Shown: in pieces, positions 28,881 through 38,258 of the stretch
Numbering within the stretch: the stretch's first letter is position 1
How the letters are laid out: the number at the start of each line of letters is the position of its first letter
Source: Acidobacteriaceae bacterium
GTDB lineage: Bacteria; Acidobacteriota; Terriglobia; Terriglobales; Acidobacteriaceae
Length of the DNA stretch: 64,000 bases
Direction: 5' to 3'
NCBI GenBank assembly: GCA_003134435.1
Contig: PLBE01000215.1
Coordinates: 71,518 to 135,517 of the forward strand
Program-made: the position numbers and the translations under genes
The notes under the pieces: model-generated
Databases searched by the model: none
What the model was told of the DNA's origin: nothing
What the model saw: only the letters and a program-made list of their open reading frames with translations

Positions 28881-29177
28881 GACACGCTCCGTAGGATTAA
28901 AATCTCCCTGCTATCGTACAGCGCCGACGCTCTCAGCGCCGACCTCTTGACGAAGAAGCTTGCCTTCACCTTTGTTTCCGCACACGATCGATTCGCGCAA
29001 ACGGGTGGGTTCGTTACCTGAGTGGAGCCGGGAAGCGTCGGCTGAATCGGAACCGCAGACCTGTCCACCGGGCCCGCTACCTGAGGAGCCATTTCTTGTA
29101 GTAGCTTCCCCCGCCTGCCGCCCGCTCCGGTGTCTGCCCTGTTCCGATAACTTTCGCTGAAGGCCGTTGCTGCCGCT

Positions 29178-31721
29178 CTAGTGGGATCGTGTCACGGTAC
29201 CACTCAGATCAATCTGCGCCGCGGAGTGCGCGACGTAGACGCTGAATTCACCGGCATCCGCAACCCAGCCATGTTTCTCGCTGTCGTAATAGGAAAATGC
29301 TCTCCGGTCAAGAGTCAACGAAACCCGCCGCGTCTCGCCCGCGCTCAGCGGAACCTTGATGAATCCTTTCAACTCTTTCACCGGCCGGGGAACGGCGGCG
29401 TGCGATTCGCCAACATAAACCTCGGCAACATCCGATCCGCCGCGATCTCCGGTATTGGTTACATCGAAGCTGACCGTAACGAACTCGTCGCCAGTAACAC
29501 GCTCCGGAGATATGGCAAGATTCTTGTAGGCGAAAGTGGTGTAGGAAAGTCCGAAGCCGAACGGGAACAACGGCTTGACTTCGGACTTGTCGAAATGCCG
29601 GTAGCCTAGGAACACACCTTCCGAATAGACGACCTTGTTGTCCGCCTTGTTGTCCGTGCTTCTCGGATAGTAACTGTCATGCGTGGCGTTGTCTTCCCAG
29701 CGCTTCTCAAAGCTGATGGGCAATTTGCCGGACGGGCTGTATTCACCAAACAGAAGTTGCGCCAACGCGGTCCCGCCCTCTTGTCCCGCATACCATGCCT
29801 CGAAGAGCGCGGGCACACGATCGATCCAGCGGGCCGTATCAACGGCTCCGCCTGCGGTAACCACGACAATGACGTTCCTGTTCGCCGCCGCGAGTTGTTG
29901 AATGAGTTCGTCTTGCGCGGGAAGCAGTTCGAACGAGCGATCGCCGCCTTCGCTCTCGCTGTCGGGGTCGAAACCCACCGCTACGACGACCGCGTCGGAG
30001 TTGGCCGCAAGTTTCTTCGCGTCAGAGTCCACCGCCTCCTCCGGACGGATGATGCCAATCTTCGGCCCGCTATAGCTGCCGTGCACAAAATACTCGAATC
30101 GAATCTTATGCGGCCCGGCGGCCAGAGGAATGTGAACCTGACTGACGCGAGCGTTGATTCTCTGCCAGTCATCGATGATCAGTTTGTCGTCAAGAAAAAG
30201 GCGGGAACCACCTTCCTCGCCGCCACCCTGCGTGAACACGAGATAGTCGCCGGGATGGCTGGGCGTGAAGTAACCCGTCCAGCGAGCGGAAACGTCATTC
30301 CAGTTCACGCCATCGCCCAGCCCATGTTCGAAGTTGACGTGCTCGTCGGTGCGGTGTACGGCCGGTTGTCCGCTGAAAGAGGGATTGTTGAACAACTCGG
30401 CGCTCAAGCCGGGCTGCTTGCCGCCGGCATCGATCGTGAAACTCGTGGTCTCGGCCATCTCGCCGACCGAAGGTATTCCGCGGGCGTAGTAAGCCTTTGC
30501 GCCGCTTCCCGTCGCGAGATATGCGGAGATACCTTCCAGGTAGCTGACCGCGCTGAAGGGACGCACACCGGCGCTGCCTCCGCCCACGGGTTGCGCCGGA
30601 TAGGCATCCGGCCCGATGACGGCGATCGACTTGATCCTGTTTTTGTCCAGCGGCAGAAGATGGTCCTGGTTCTTCAGCAGCACCATACCCGAGCGCGCCG
30701 CCTCGAGTGCGACCTTGCCGCCCGGCGCGTTCAGCAACGGAATGGATAAGTCGGTCTGCTCGCGATCGAGCCAGCCGAAACGAATTGCGGTTCGAAGAAT
30801 CCGGCGTACCTTGTCGTCGATGGTCGCCTCGCTCACCTGGCCGGATTTCACCGCGGGTATGAGTTGGGCGCGATTCATGAACTTGCCCGACGGCATTTCG
30901 AGATCGAGCCCGCCATTGGCTGCGGCAACGCCGTCGTACGTTGCATCCCAATCGGACATGATGATGCCTTCGAAGCCCCACTGCTTTTTCGCGACATCGT
31001 TATTCAGATAGCCGTTCTGGGTGGCATGCCGGCCGTTGATCAGATTGTAGGAATCCATGATCGCGCCCACGTGCGCTTCTTTGACCGCCGCTTCAAAGGT
31101 GGGCAGATAAATCTCGTGCATGGTGCGTTCGTCGATGATCGAATCGGCGTCGTGTCGAAGGAATTCCTGGTTGTTGCCCATGAAGTGCTTGATGGTGGCG
31201 CTGACTCCCTGACTTTGTATTCCGTTGATGTAGGCGACGGCGGTGCGGGATGCAAGAAACGGATCCTCGCCAAAGTATTCGAAGTTTCTGCCGCACATCG
31301 GGGCGCGATAAATGTTGACTCCCGGCCCGAGCATGAAGTGGACGCCGCGGGCGCGCGCATCCTGTCCGATCACGGTCCCGATGCGCTGGGCCAGCTCCGT
31401 GTCCCAGGTGGCGGCCAGCCCGATGCCGCCGAAGGTCGTGGCAGGTCCATAGTTGCGCACGCCGATCGGGCCGTCGGACATTTTCAGCGGAGGCAGGCCA
31501 ATGTGCTTGATCCCGCGAATGTAGAAGTCATCGAGCCCGCCGATAAGGTCGATCTTCTCTTCCAGCGACAGTTGTTTGAGGATGGCCTCGGCGCGGTTGT
31601 CGATGGCAGGCGTAGTCGCGGATGGCGCCTGCGGCCAGGCGGCCGGGACGAAGTTCACGAGCACGATTGCCGAAGCCATTACTACAGTTATAAGTACCGT
31701 TGCAGGGTTCTTCCGGGCCAT
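29178..31721 (-). CDS. GH3 beta-glucosidase with PA14 insertion, exported
   Basis: 847 residues from ATG 31721, preceded by GGAGGT and starting a signal peptide (MARKNPATVLITVVMASAIVL). Domains in order: the GH3 (beta/alpha)8 barrel with nucleophile Asp257 in GIIMSDWD; the alpha/beta sandwich interrupted by a PA14 carbohydrate-binding insertion (about 434-559); and a C-terminal fibronectin-III-like domain (FDVTNTGDRGGSDVAEVYV). It should release glucose from the non-reducing ends of beta-glucans or oligosaccharides. Divergent from the TonB receptor gene, with a LacI-type palindrome between them. Confidence 0.93.
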   Translation of the reverse strand: MARKNPATVLITVVMASAIVLVNFVPAAWPQAPSATTPAIDNRAEAILKQLSLEEKIDLIGGLDDFYIRGIKHIGLPPLKMSDGPIGVRNYGPATTFGGIGLAATWDTELAQRIGTVIGQDARARGVHFMLGPGVNIYRAPMCGRNFEYFGEDPFLASRTAVAYINGIQSQGVSATIKHFMGNNQEFLRHDADSIIDERTMHEIYLPTFEAAVKEAHVGAIMDSYNLINGRHATQNGYLNNDVAKKQWGFEGIIMSDWDATYDGVAAANGGLDLEMPSGKFMNRAQLIPAVKSGQVSEATIDDKVRRILRTAIRFGWLDREQTDLSIPLLNAPGGKVALEAARSGMVLLKNQDHLLPLDKNRIKSIAVIGPDAYPAQPVGGGSAGVRPFSAVSYLEGISAYLATGSGAKAYYARGIPSVGEMAETTSFTIDAGGKQPGLSAELFNNPSFSGQPAVHRTDEHVNFEHGLGDGVNWNDVSARWTGYFTPSHPGDYLVFTQGGGEEGGSRLFLDDKLIIDDWQRINARVSQVHIPLAAGPHKIRFEYFVHGSYSGPKIGIIRPEEAVDSDAKKLAANSDAVVVAVGFDPDSESEGGDRSFELLPAQDELIQQLAAANRNVIVVVTAGGAVDTARWIDRVPALFEAWYAGQEGGTALAQLLFGEYSPSGKLPISFEKRWEDNATHDSYYPRSTDNKADNKVVYSEGVFLGYRHFDKSEVKPLFPFGFGLSYTTFAYKNLAISPERVTGDEFVTVSFDVTNTGDRGGSDVAEVYVGESHAAVPRPVKELKGFIKVPLSAGETRRVSLTLDRRAFSYYDSEKHGWVADAGEFSVYVAHSAAQIDLSGTVTRSH

Positions 31722-31921
31722 GAAACGACCTCCACGTAGTCGGTGCCGATGGTGCGGGACGAGGATACCATTTCCACAGATTTCACTAAAGCGCTTCAGC
31801 GAAGTACCACACCAACGTTCTCGGGATGTCGCCAGCCGCGTCATCCGGGCCACCGGCGGAATATAGATCTTCATACGTGACTTCCAAATTCTGTATCCGG
31901 CTCAATCGATTTAGCCCTTTA

Positions 31922-31935
31922 CAAAACCGGTTTTG
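31922..31935. promoter_or_regulatory. Perfect LacI-type operator between GH3 and TonB receptor genes
   Basis: CAAAACCGGTTTTG is a perfect 14-bp palindrome with the central CG typical of LacI-family operators. It lies 11 bases before a possible -35 TTGACT (31946) on the receptor side and 200 bases before the GH3 start. A similar sequence precedes the lacI gene of this locus. Confidence 0.6.
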
Positions 31936-32078
31936 CATTTTTTTCTTGACTTCAAACTCCTAGTAGTTTTCTATTACGGGGCAAAGGTCCAAGATTCAGC
32001 AATAGTCTTCTCCCGTCCTCATCGGCGATGACGACGATGAGACAAGACGACCGGTGCGACAATTCAGGAGGCGCTGCG

Positions 32079-35000
32079 ATGCGCGTTTCACAACGTTTGT
32101 GGGTAGGGTTCGTGGTTGGGTGTTTGTGCCTGTTGATGCTCGGGACTGCCATGGCCCAGTCGGATCGGGGAACCATCGCCGGCACCGTGCAGGATAGCTC
32201 CGGCGCTGCGGTGGCGGGCGCGGCGATTACCATCAAAGGCGCGGATACCGGCAGTGTTTACCAGGCCGTTTCCAGCGGCAACGGTTCCTACCGCGTGAAC
32301 GATGTCGCCATCGGTCGCTACGACCTGACCATCGAAGCCAAGGGCTTCAAGACGTCCCTGCAAAAGGGCGTCTTGATCGAGATCAACTCCGTCGCCGCCC
32401 TCAACATCACCCTCCAACCCGGCGATGTGAAGGAAGAGGTCACGGTTCTGGCCGATGCTCCAACCATCCAGACGGAAAGTTCCGAAATCGGCACGGTAGT
32501 CGGCGACAAGCAAATCCATGAACTTCCTCTGATGTTGAACACGACGGGTCAAAGCGGTGGAGTTCGCTCTCCCGAGACCTTCATCTTCCTCACTCCGGGA
32601 GCCACCGGCCAAGGCACGGTGGGCGACCACTCCTCAGCGGGTATCTACGAAACAAAAATCTCGGGTGGACAAAACTTCGGCTCGGAAATCCTTCTCGACG
32701 GCGCCAGCACGCAGCGTTCGGATTCGGGCACCGCTTTTGATCAGACCGCACCCTCGGTTGAGGCCCTGACCGAATTCAAAGTGACCACAGCTACCCCATC
32801 GGCTGAGTTTGGCCATACCTCCGGGGGCGTCGAAAGTTTCACCACCAAGTCCGGAACCAATAAGTACCACGGCAGCCTTTTCGAGCTATTCCATAACGAG
32901 GCCATGAATGCCCGGCCGTGGGCGTGCTGCGGACCCATCATCAAAGTGCCGCGCGACCGGCAGAATGATTTTGGTGGCGCGCTGGGCGGCCCCGTTCGGA
33001 TTCCACATGTTTACGACGGCCACGACAAGACTTTCTTCTTTTTCGCCTGGGAGCAGTACCGCAACCGGGTGAGCTTGCAGAACGATATTCTAACGCTGCC
33101 AACCAGCGCCGAGCGCGGTGGCGATTTCTCGGCTCTGCTGGGCCCCGGCCTGGTCGACCCTAATACCAGTTTGCCCGTGATTAACCCGTGCAATGGCCAG
33201 CAGGTCCTCCAAGGGCAGATATTCGATCCTTCGACCACTCAGGTGGTCGGTGGCCAAACCTGTAGATTGCCCTTCGCAGGCAACATAATTACGAACCTCA
33301 GCCCGGTGGCGCAGAAGATCCTCGGCTACTTGCCTCCAACCAATCTCCCCGGAAATCCGGCCAATGGAGTGAACGGTCTGCAGCAGAACTATCAGAATCC
33401 GGCGGGCACTACTCCCAAGGTGATCACCCAAACCAGTTTCCGCATCGACGAAGATCTCACGAACAAGAGCAAAATGTTCTTTTCGTATTCCAGCCGCGAG
33501 CAGAACATTCTGAATGGTAGCAACTTCGACCTTCCCGCTCCCCTCACGCCGGGTAATTACACCAACCGCTATTTCACCCATTATCTTCGTTACGGCTGGG
33601 ACTATCTCGCTACCCCGACCATACTCAACCACCTGACGGTTGGATTTAATCGCATCTACACCGCCGGCGTTGCACCGAGCGTGAATGGTTCGGATTGGGA
33701 GAAAGTGCTAGGAATCCCCGGCGCCAGCGGGCCCACCTTCCCTCAGCTCCAATTTAATGGCGCCCAATACGGAATCAGCTACAGCGGTTATAGCGATAAC
33801 AACTACGGCACCCAGATCCCCAACGCACTCGTCGTCGCCGATAGCGTTTCATGGTCACGTGGCCGTCACTCCTTCAAATTTGGCTTTGATTGGCGCTCCT
33901 ATCAATATTCGCTCGAGAACACCGGGCAGGAATCGCCGACCTATGTGTTTAACAGCCGCGAAACCGCCTTCGCTCCCGTCAGCCAGAATCCCAATGCCGG
34001 CAATACGGGCGACTCAATGGCCAGTTTCCTGCTAGGTTTGCCCGACCAGGAATCTCTCACCGTCACCTCGCATTTCTCTCGCTGGATCCAAAACTACTAC
34101 GCCGCTTTTGTCCAGGATGACTTCAAGGCCCGCCGGAACCTCACTCTGAACCTCGGACTGCGCTGGGATATCAATACGCCGAGGCACGAAGCCCTGGGAG
34201 CGCAGTCGGTGCTCTCGCTGACGGCCAACAACCCCCTTTCGCCGGGACAACCCGGCGCCCTGATCTACGGCAAGAGTGCGACCGGCGCCGATACTTACTA
34301 CAAGAGCTTTGGTCCACGGATCGGGTTTGCCTATTCACCAGACCAAACACCGGGCACCGTCGTCCGCGGAGCCTATAGCATCTACTATGCTCCGCTTACC
34401 TACTCCGATTTCGGAGGCAGTCTCAGCAGCGGAACCACGGCGAGCCCGAATTTCCAGAACTCCGATCAGTTCACGCCGGTGTCTTCGCTCGATGCCGGGT
34501 TCCCCGCATATACGCCGCCCAGCAACACTCAAGATCCGACGCTCCTGACCTTCACCCAGAGCAGTCCCAACTACGTGGCGCCGGACTATGGGCGGCCCGC
34601 CATGGTCCAGAACTGGGATCTGCAGGTCCAACACCAGATCGCCCCAGACTTGATCATGAGCATCGCTTACGTGGGTCAACATGCGACACGGCTGCTCTCC
34701 AATTTGGCTCAGGTCAACCTGCCCAATCCCCAGTACAACTCCCTCGGCGCCAACTTGAACCTGCTGGTCACCGACCCCGCCGCCGCCCCCATTCTAGCCA
34801 GCCTGGGAAAAACCGTTCCTTCCTGGTTTGTTCCCGGCTGGGGTAATAACGCCACCATCGGACAGTTACTCCGGCCATTCCCGCAATACTGGAACATCAC
34901 CACCAGTTGCTGCCTGGAGAATAAGGGCCAATCCACCTACAACGCATTGCAGGCCACTCTCGAGCGCCGCTTCCGCAACGGCTTGAACCTGCTGGCGTCG

Positions 35001-35786
35001 TACACCTTCTCCAAGACCCTCACCGACGCCGATACGTCTTTCCCGACGGAAACGGGTTTCAATTCCAACGTCTTCGGCGCCCAGAATCCTTATAACCTCA
35101 AGGGTGAAAAAGCCGTCAGCTATCAGGACATACCGCACACCTTCGTGATCAGCTATCTCTACGAGCTTCCGATGGGGCCCGGCAAGAAATATCTGAACCA
35201 CGGCGCGGCCAGCAAAGTGGCTGGCGGCTGGCAAATCAGCGGCATCCAGCGTTATCAGGCTGGATCGCCTGCGGTCATCAATGAGTATGCAACCTCAAAC
35301 CCCTATAGCACCGGGAATTACCGCTTCAGCCTGATTCCAGGGCAATCTGTTTTTGGACCGAATCCTACGCAATGGACACCCGCCCTGAATAGCACTTGGA
35401 ACAGCGGCTGCCATACCGTGAATGGCATCTTCCAACCCAACCAGGCGGGTCCTTCTCCCGTGAACTGCAATGCCTTCGAGGATCCCAGCGCCGCCTCCCT
35501 TAGTGCCGGCGGCGGTTACGTCTTCGGAAACATTCCCACCGCCGTCTCCTGGTGGCGAAGCCCCGGTTACAAAAACGAGGATATGTCGTTGATCAAACGA
35601 ACCGCGGTTCATGAGGGCCAGTCGATCCTGCTGAAGTTTGACGTCCAGAATGTCTTTAACCGGCATATCTTCGGGGGTATCGACGGCAACCCGTACGACT
35701 CCTACTTCGGTGTACCAGGAGGCGGCGGCCATACCGTGCTTAATAGCCCGCGGACCATTCAGGCCACGATCCGTTACGAGTTCTAA
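32079..35786 (+). CDS. Oar-like TonB-dependent outer-membrane receptor
   Basis: 1235 residues from ATG 32079, with AGGAGG 7 bases upstream and a signal peptide (MRVSQRLWVGFVVGCLCLLMLG). Residues 28 to about 115 are a carboxypeptidase-regulatory-like beta-sandwich (GTIAGTVQDSSGAAVAGAAITIKG). The plug follows (VTVLADAPTIQTESSEIG onward, with TPSAEFGHTSGGVESFTTKSG), then a long beta barrel ending in a C-terminal aromatic (TIRYEF). This architecture is common in Acidobacteriota for polysaccharide or peptide uptake. No SusD-like partner gene is present. A strong terminator follows. Confidence 0.94.
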   Translation: MRVSQRLWVGFVVGCLCLLMLGTAMAQSDRGTIAGTVQDSSGAAVAGAAITIKGADTGSVYQAVSSGNGSYRVNDVAIGRYDLTIEAKGFKTSLQKGVLIEINSVAALNITLQPGDVKEEVTVLADAPTIQTESSEIGTVVGDKQIHELPLMLNTTGQSGGVRSPETFIFLTPGATGQGTVGDHSSAGIYETKISGGQNFGSEILLDGASTQRSDSGTAFDQTAPSVEALTEFKVTTATPSAEFGHTSGGVESFTTKSGTNKYHGSLFELFHNEAMNARPWACCGPIIKVPRDRQNDFGGALGGPVRIPHVYDGHDKTFFFFAWEQYRNRVSLQNDILTLPTSAERGGDFSALLGPGLVDPNTSLPVINPCNGQQVLQGQIFDPSTTQVVGGQTCRLPFAGNIITNLSPVAQKILGYLPPTNLPGNPANGVNGLQQNYQNPAGTTPKVITQTSFRIDEDLTNKSKMFFSYSSREQNILNGSNFDLPAPLTPGNYTNRYFTHYLRYGWDYLATPTILNHLTVGFNRIYTAGVAPSVNGSDWEKVLGIPGASGPTFPQLQFNGAQYGISYSGYSDNNYGTQIPNALVVADSVSWSRGRHSFKFGFDWRSYQYSLENTGQESPTYVFNSRETAFAPVSQNPNAGNTGDSMASFLLGLPDQESLTVTSHFSRWIQNYYAAFVQDDFKARRNLTLNLGLRWDINTPRHEALGAQSVLSLTANNPLSPGQPGALIYGKSATGADTYYKSFGPRIGFAYSPDQTPGTVVRGAYSIYYAPLTYSDFGGSLSSGTTASPNFQNSDQFTPVSSLDAGFPAYTPPSNTQDPTLLTFTQSSPNYVAPDYGRPAMVQNWDLQVQHQIAPDLIMSIAYVGQHATRLLSNLAQVNLPNPQYNSLGANLNLLVTDPAAAPILASLGKTVPSWFVPGWGNNATIGQLLRPFPQYWNITTSCCLENKGQSTYNALQATLERRFRNGLNLLASYTFSKTLTDADTSFPTETGFNSNVFGAQNPYNLKGEKAVSYQDIPHTFVISYLYELPMGPGKKYLNHGAASKVAGGWQISGIQRYQAGSPAVINEYATSNPYSTGNYRFSLIPGQSVFGPNPTQWTPALNSTWNSGCHTVNGIFQPNQAGPSPVNCNAFEDPSAASLSAGGGYVFGNIPTAVSWWRSPGYKNEDMSLIKRTAVHEGQSILLKFDVQNVFNRHIFGGIDGNPYDSYFGVPGGGGHTVLNSPRTIQATIRYEF

Positions 35787-35812
35787 GGCTGGCTTGCCCG
35801 CTGTAGACCTGA

Positions 35813-35841
35813 GGCTGGACCTTGTGTCCAGCCTTTTTATT
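35813..35841 (+). terminator. Rho-independent terminator after the TonB receptor gene
   Basis: GGCTGGAC (35813-35820), a 5-base loop, and GTCCAGCC (35826-35833) form a perfect 8-bp stem. It is followed by TTTTTATTTAT. It separates the receptor gene from the downstream TPR gene. Confidence 0.88.
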
Positions 35842-35881
35842 TATGTCCGGCCCAGGGTTTAGAATTCCTTACGTGAAACTG

Positions 35882-37117
35882 ATGATGTTTTTGGCCAAAC
35901 ATAGGCTATCTCTCCGTAATTCCCTCTACTCGCTCACCCTCGCGATCCTCTTTTGCTTATCTCTCGTCTGTCTTCCTCTGATCCTGTGTTCACGCGTCGC
36001 TGCGCAGTCCGCCGTCGAAGCTCAGTTTGCGCTAGCGACCCAAGCCATGCAGTCTGGCAACCTGGACTCCGCCGCCAACGGCTTCGCCGCCATCGTCAAG
36101 CAGTCTCCAGCCTTTGCCGAGGCTCACTTTAATCTTGGGCTGGTTCGCGAAGAGCAGGGCAAATACGACGAGGCGATTGCCAGCTTTCAAAAAGCGCTGG
36201 CGCTCAAGCCGCGACTGCATGGCGCGAATCTGTTTCTGGGAATCACCGAGTTCAGGTTAAATCATCTCGAAAAAGCTCACGCCGCTGTGGCCAAAGAGAC
36301 TGCCGGCTATCCCAAGGACGCCTCCGCCTGGATGTGGCTCGGCGTCGTCTGTCTGGCTCAGGACAAGCCCGAGGAAGCCGCGGACGCTCTGGACCGTGCC
36401 GCCAGACTCAAGCCCGATGATGGAGACATTCTCTACCACCGCGGCCGGGCACACCTGCTCGTCTCGAAAAACAGCTACGCTCGCATGTTCAAAGTCGATC
36501 CCGGTTCGTGGCGCGTGCACCGCGTCCTGGCCCAGGCCAACGCCGAAGCCGATCGGCACGTGGAAGCGATCGCGGAGTATGAGGCGGCCATCAAACTGGC
36601 TCCGACACAGCCCGGCCTGCACGAGGAGCTGGGATCGGAATACCGCAATGCCAACAAGATTCCGGAAGCCGAGCAGGCATTTCAGCGTGAGCTTGAGCTT
36701 GATCCCAATAACGTGCTGGCGCGGTACAAACTCGGAGCCATTGCGATCGAGCAGGGCGACGGCGCCAAAGGAAAAGAGCTGATCGAGGCCGCGCTGCGCG
36801 AAAAACCGGGACTGATCCATTCCGACTACAACCTGGGCCGGGCGGAGATGCTGCTGGGCGAGGATGCGTCCGCCGCCGAACACCTGCAGCACGCCGCGAC
36901 CACGGACACCGATTCCGACGTGGTGGAACAAGCCTGGTATCAACTGGGAACCGTTTACCGCCGGCTGCACCGCATGGACGAGGCTCGCAACGCCATGGAG
37001 ACGTTCCAGAGACTGAAGGATGAAGGGGCCAAGCGTTCACAACAGTCGCTGGAAAATTATCGCAAAGCGCATCCCGAGGCTTCCGAGCCGAAGCCCACCT
37101 CCGACAATCCTCAGTAG
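35882..37117 (+). CDS. Exported TPR-repeat protein
   Basis: 411 residues from ATG 35882. A hydrophobic leader (SLTLAILFCLSLVCLPLIL, about 14-32) is followed by about nine tetratricopeptide repeats (for instance AEAHFNLGLVREEQGKYDEAIASFQKAL). The start is uncertain: ATG 35843 and GTG 35873 are in frame, and none has a clear Shine-Dalgarno. TPR proteins beside acidobacterial TonB receptors are common and may assemble receptor complexes; no catalytic domain is seen. It converges with the TPR gene of the CRTAC1 operon. Confidence 0.85.
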   Translation: MMFLAKHRLSLRNSLYSLTLAILFCLSLVCLPLILCSRVAAQSAVEAQFALATQAMQSGNLDSAANGFAAIVKQSPAFAEAHFNLGLVREEQGKYDEAIASFQKALALKPRLHGANLFLGITEFRLNHLEKAHAAVAKETAGYPKDASAWMWLGVVCLAQDKPEEAADALDRAARLKPDDGDILYHRGRAHLLVSKNSYARMFKVDPGSWRVHRVLAQANAEADRHVEAIAEYEAAIKLAPTQPGLHEELGSEYRNANKIPEAEQAFQRELELDPNNVLARYKLGAIAIEQGDGAKGKELIEAALREKPGLIHSDYNLGRAEMLLGEDASAAEHLQHAATTDTDSDVVEQAWYQLGTVYRRLHRMDEARNAMETFQRLKDEGAKRSQQSLENYRKAHPEASEPKPTSDNPQ

Positions 37118-37190
37118 CGCTGTTATTAGATTTGCCAGTAGATTCGTTAGTAGATTCGACAATGTCGAACCGCAATGGACTCCAACTCCA

Positions 37191-38258
37191 TCACTTGGGC
37201 GGCGACTGCGAACCGGCTGAGCGGGTTTTTAAGTCCGAAGTTTTTTCGAATTCAGCTTGAGCCCGATCCATCGCGTGTTGATCTTTGTAGAGTCTGCCCA
37301 ATTGATAATGAGCGGTAGGATTGTCCGGCTCCAGACGAGTCGCGGTTTCCAGTTCGCGCTGGGCCGCCTCCAGCTTGCCGCTTTGCCGGTAGGCGACGCC
37401 CAGAGTCAAGTGGCAAAAAGCGTTGTTGGGGGCGAGCGCCACTGCCTTTTCCAACGGCGGCAGGGCTTCCGTGAGCTGCCCTTGCTCCATAAGAAGGTTG
37501 CCCAGATTGACGTACGGCTGTTCGCTCGGATGCGGACTTTGTTCCTGCCAGGCGACGGCTTGCCGGTACGCCTCGATCGCGGCGGCGGGCTGGCCGTCGG
37601 TCTCGTAAATCAGCCCGAGGTTGTTCTCCGCTCTGACGTCGCGGGGATCGAGACTCAGCACGGCTAGAAACGCCTGCCGGGCCTCGGCTCGCTGCGACTT
37701 TGTGTAATACGCCCGGCCGAGGTAATACCAGGCGTCTTTATTCCTGGGGTCGCGTTCGACCGCGGCCCGCAACCATTTGATGGCGTCGGCGTAATCATCA
37801 AGCAGCACGTAGTCGAGGCCAACAATCTTCAGATCGTCCGCCGCAGGAGGAGTGATCGCGGCGGCGCGCGTGTAAATAGCCAGCGAATCCGATGGCCGGT
37901 TTTCGCGATGCAGAACAAAGCCGAGCAGGTACAGCGCTTCGGAAGAATCGGGATGAAACGCCAGATAGCCGCGCAACGCTTTCTCGGCGCCAGGGAAATC
38001 CGAGAGATGAACCAGGGACTTGCCCTGGTAGATCAGCGCCTCCGTTGCGCCCGGAGAAGCGGCCTCGGCGCGCGCAAATGATTCGGCTGCCGATGAATAA
38101 TGGCCGGCGCGAAATTCAGCCACGCCTTGACCGAAGTCCCCAGATGACGGAGCGCTGACTTGCGGAGAAGAAAAACATAGGCTGCTGGCGAATATGATGG
38201 ACCACGAGAAGATAAAACGCGGGTTGAAGCGACGCGAGTTTGTCGGTGGCGCGCTCAT
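37191..38258 (-). CDS. Exported TPR-repeat protein of the CRTAC1 operon
   Basis: 355 residues. A signal peptide (RFIFSWSIIFASSLCFSS, about 14-31) is followed by about eight TPR units (AWYYLGRAYYTKSQRAEARQAFLAVLSLDP and others). The ATG overlaps the stop of the upstream CRTAC1-like gene in a 4-base ATGA, so translation is coupled. Last gene of a three-gene operon. Probably a protein-interaction partner of the two CRTAC1 proteins. Confidence 0.87.
   Translation of the reverse strand: MSAPPTNSRRFNPRFIFSWSIIFASSLCFSSPQVSAPSSGDFGQGVAEFRAGHYSSAAESFARAEAASPGATEALIYQGKSLVHLSDFPGAEKALRGYLAFHPDSSEALYLLGFVLHRENRPSDSLAIYTRAAAITPPAADDLKIVGLDYVLLDDYADAIKWLRAAVERDPRNKDAWYYLGRAYYTKSQRAEARQAFLAVLSLDPRDVRAENNLGLIYETDGQPAAAIEAYRQAVAWQEQSPHPSEQPYVNLGNLLMEQGQLTEALPPLEKAVALAPNNAFCHLTLGVAYRQSGKLEAAQRELETATRLEPDNPTAHYQLGRLYKDQHAMDRAQAEFEKTSDLKTRSAGSQSPPK

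Noticed and set aside
28877-29092. A 71-residue minus-strand frame between pepD and the GH3 gene
   Set aside because: The segment MAPQVAGPVDRS briefly recalls proteins with exported proline-rich starts, but there is no ribosome site, no continuation and no repeated support.
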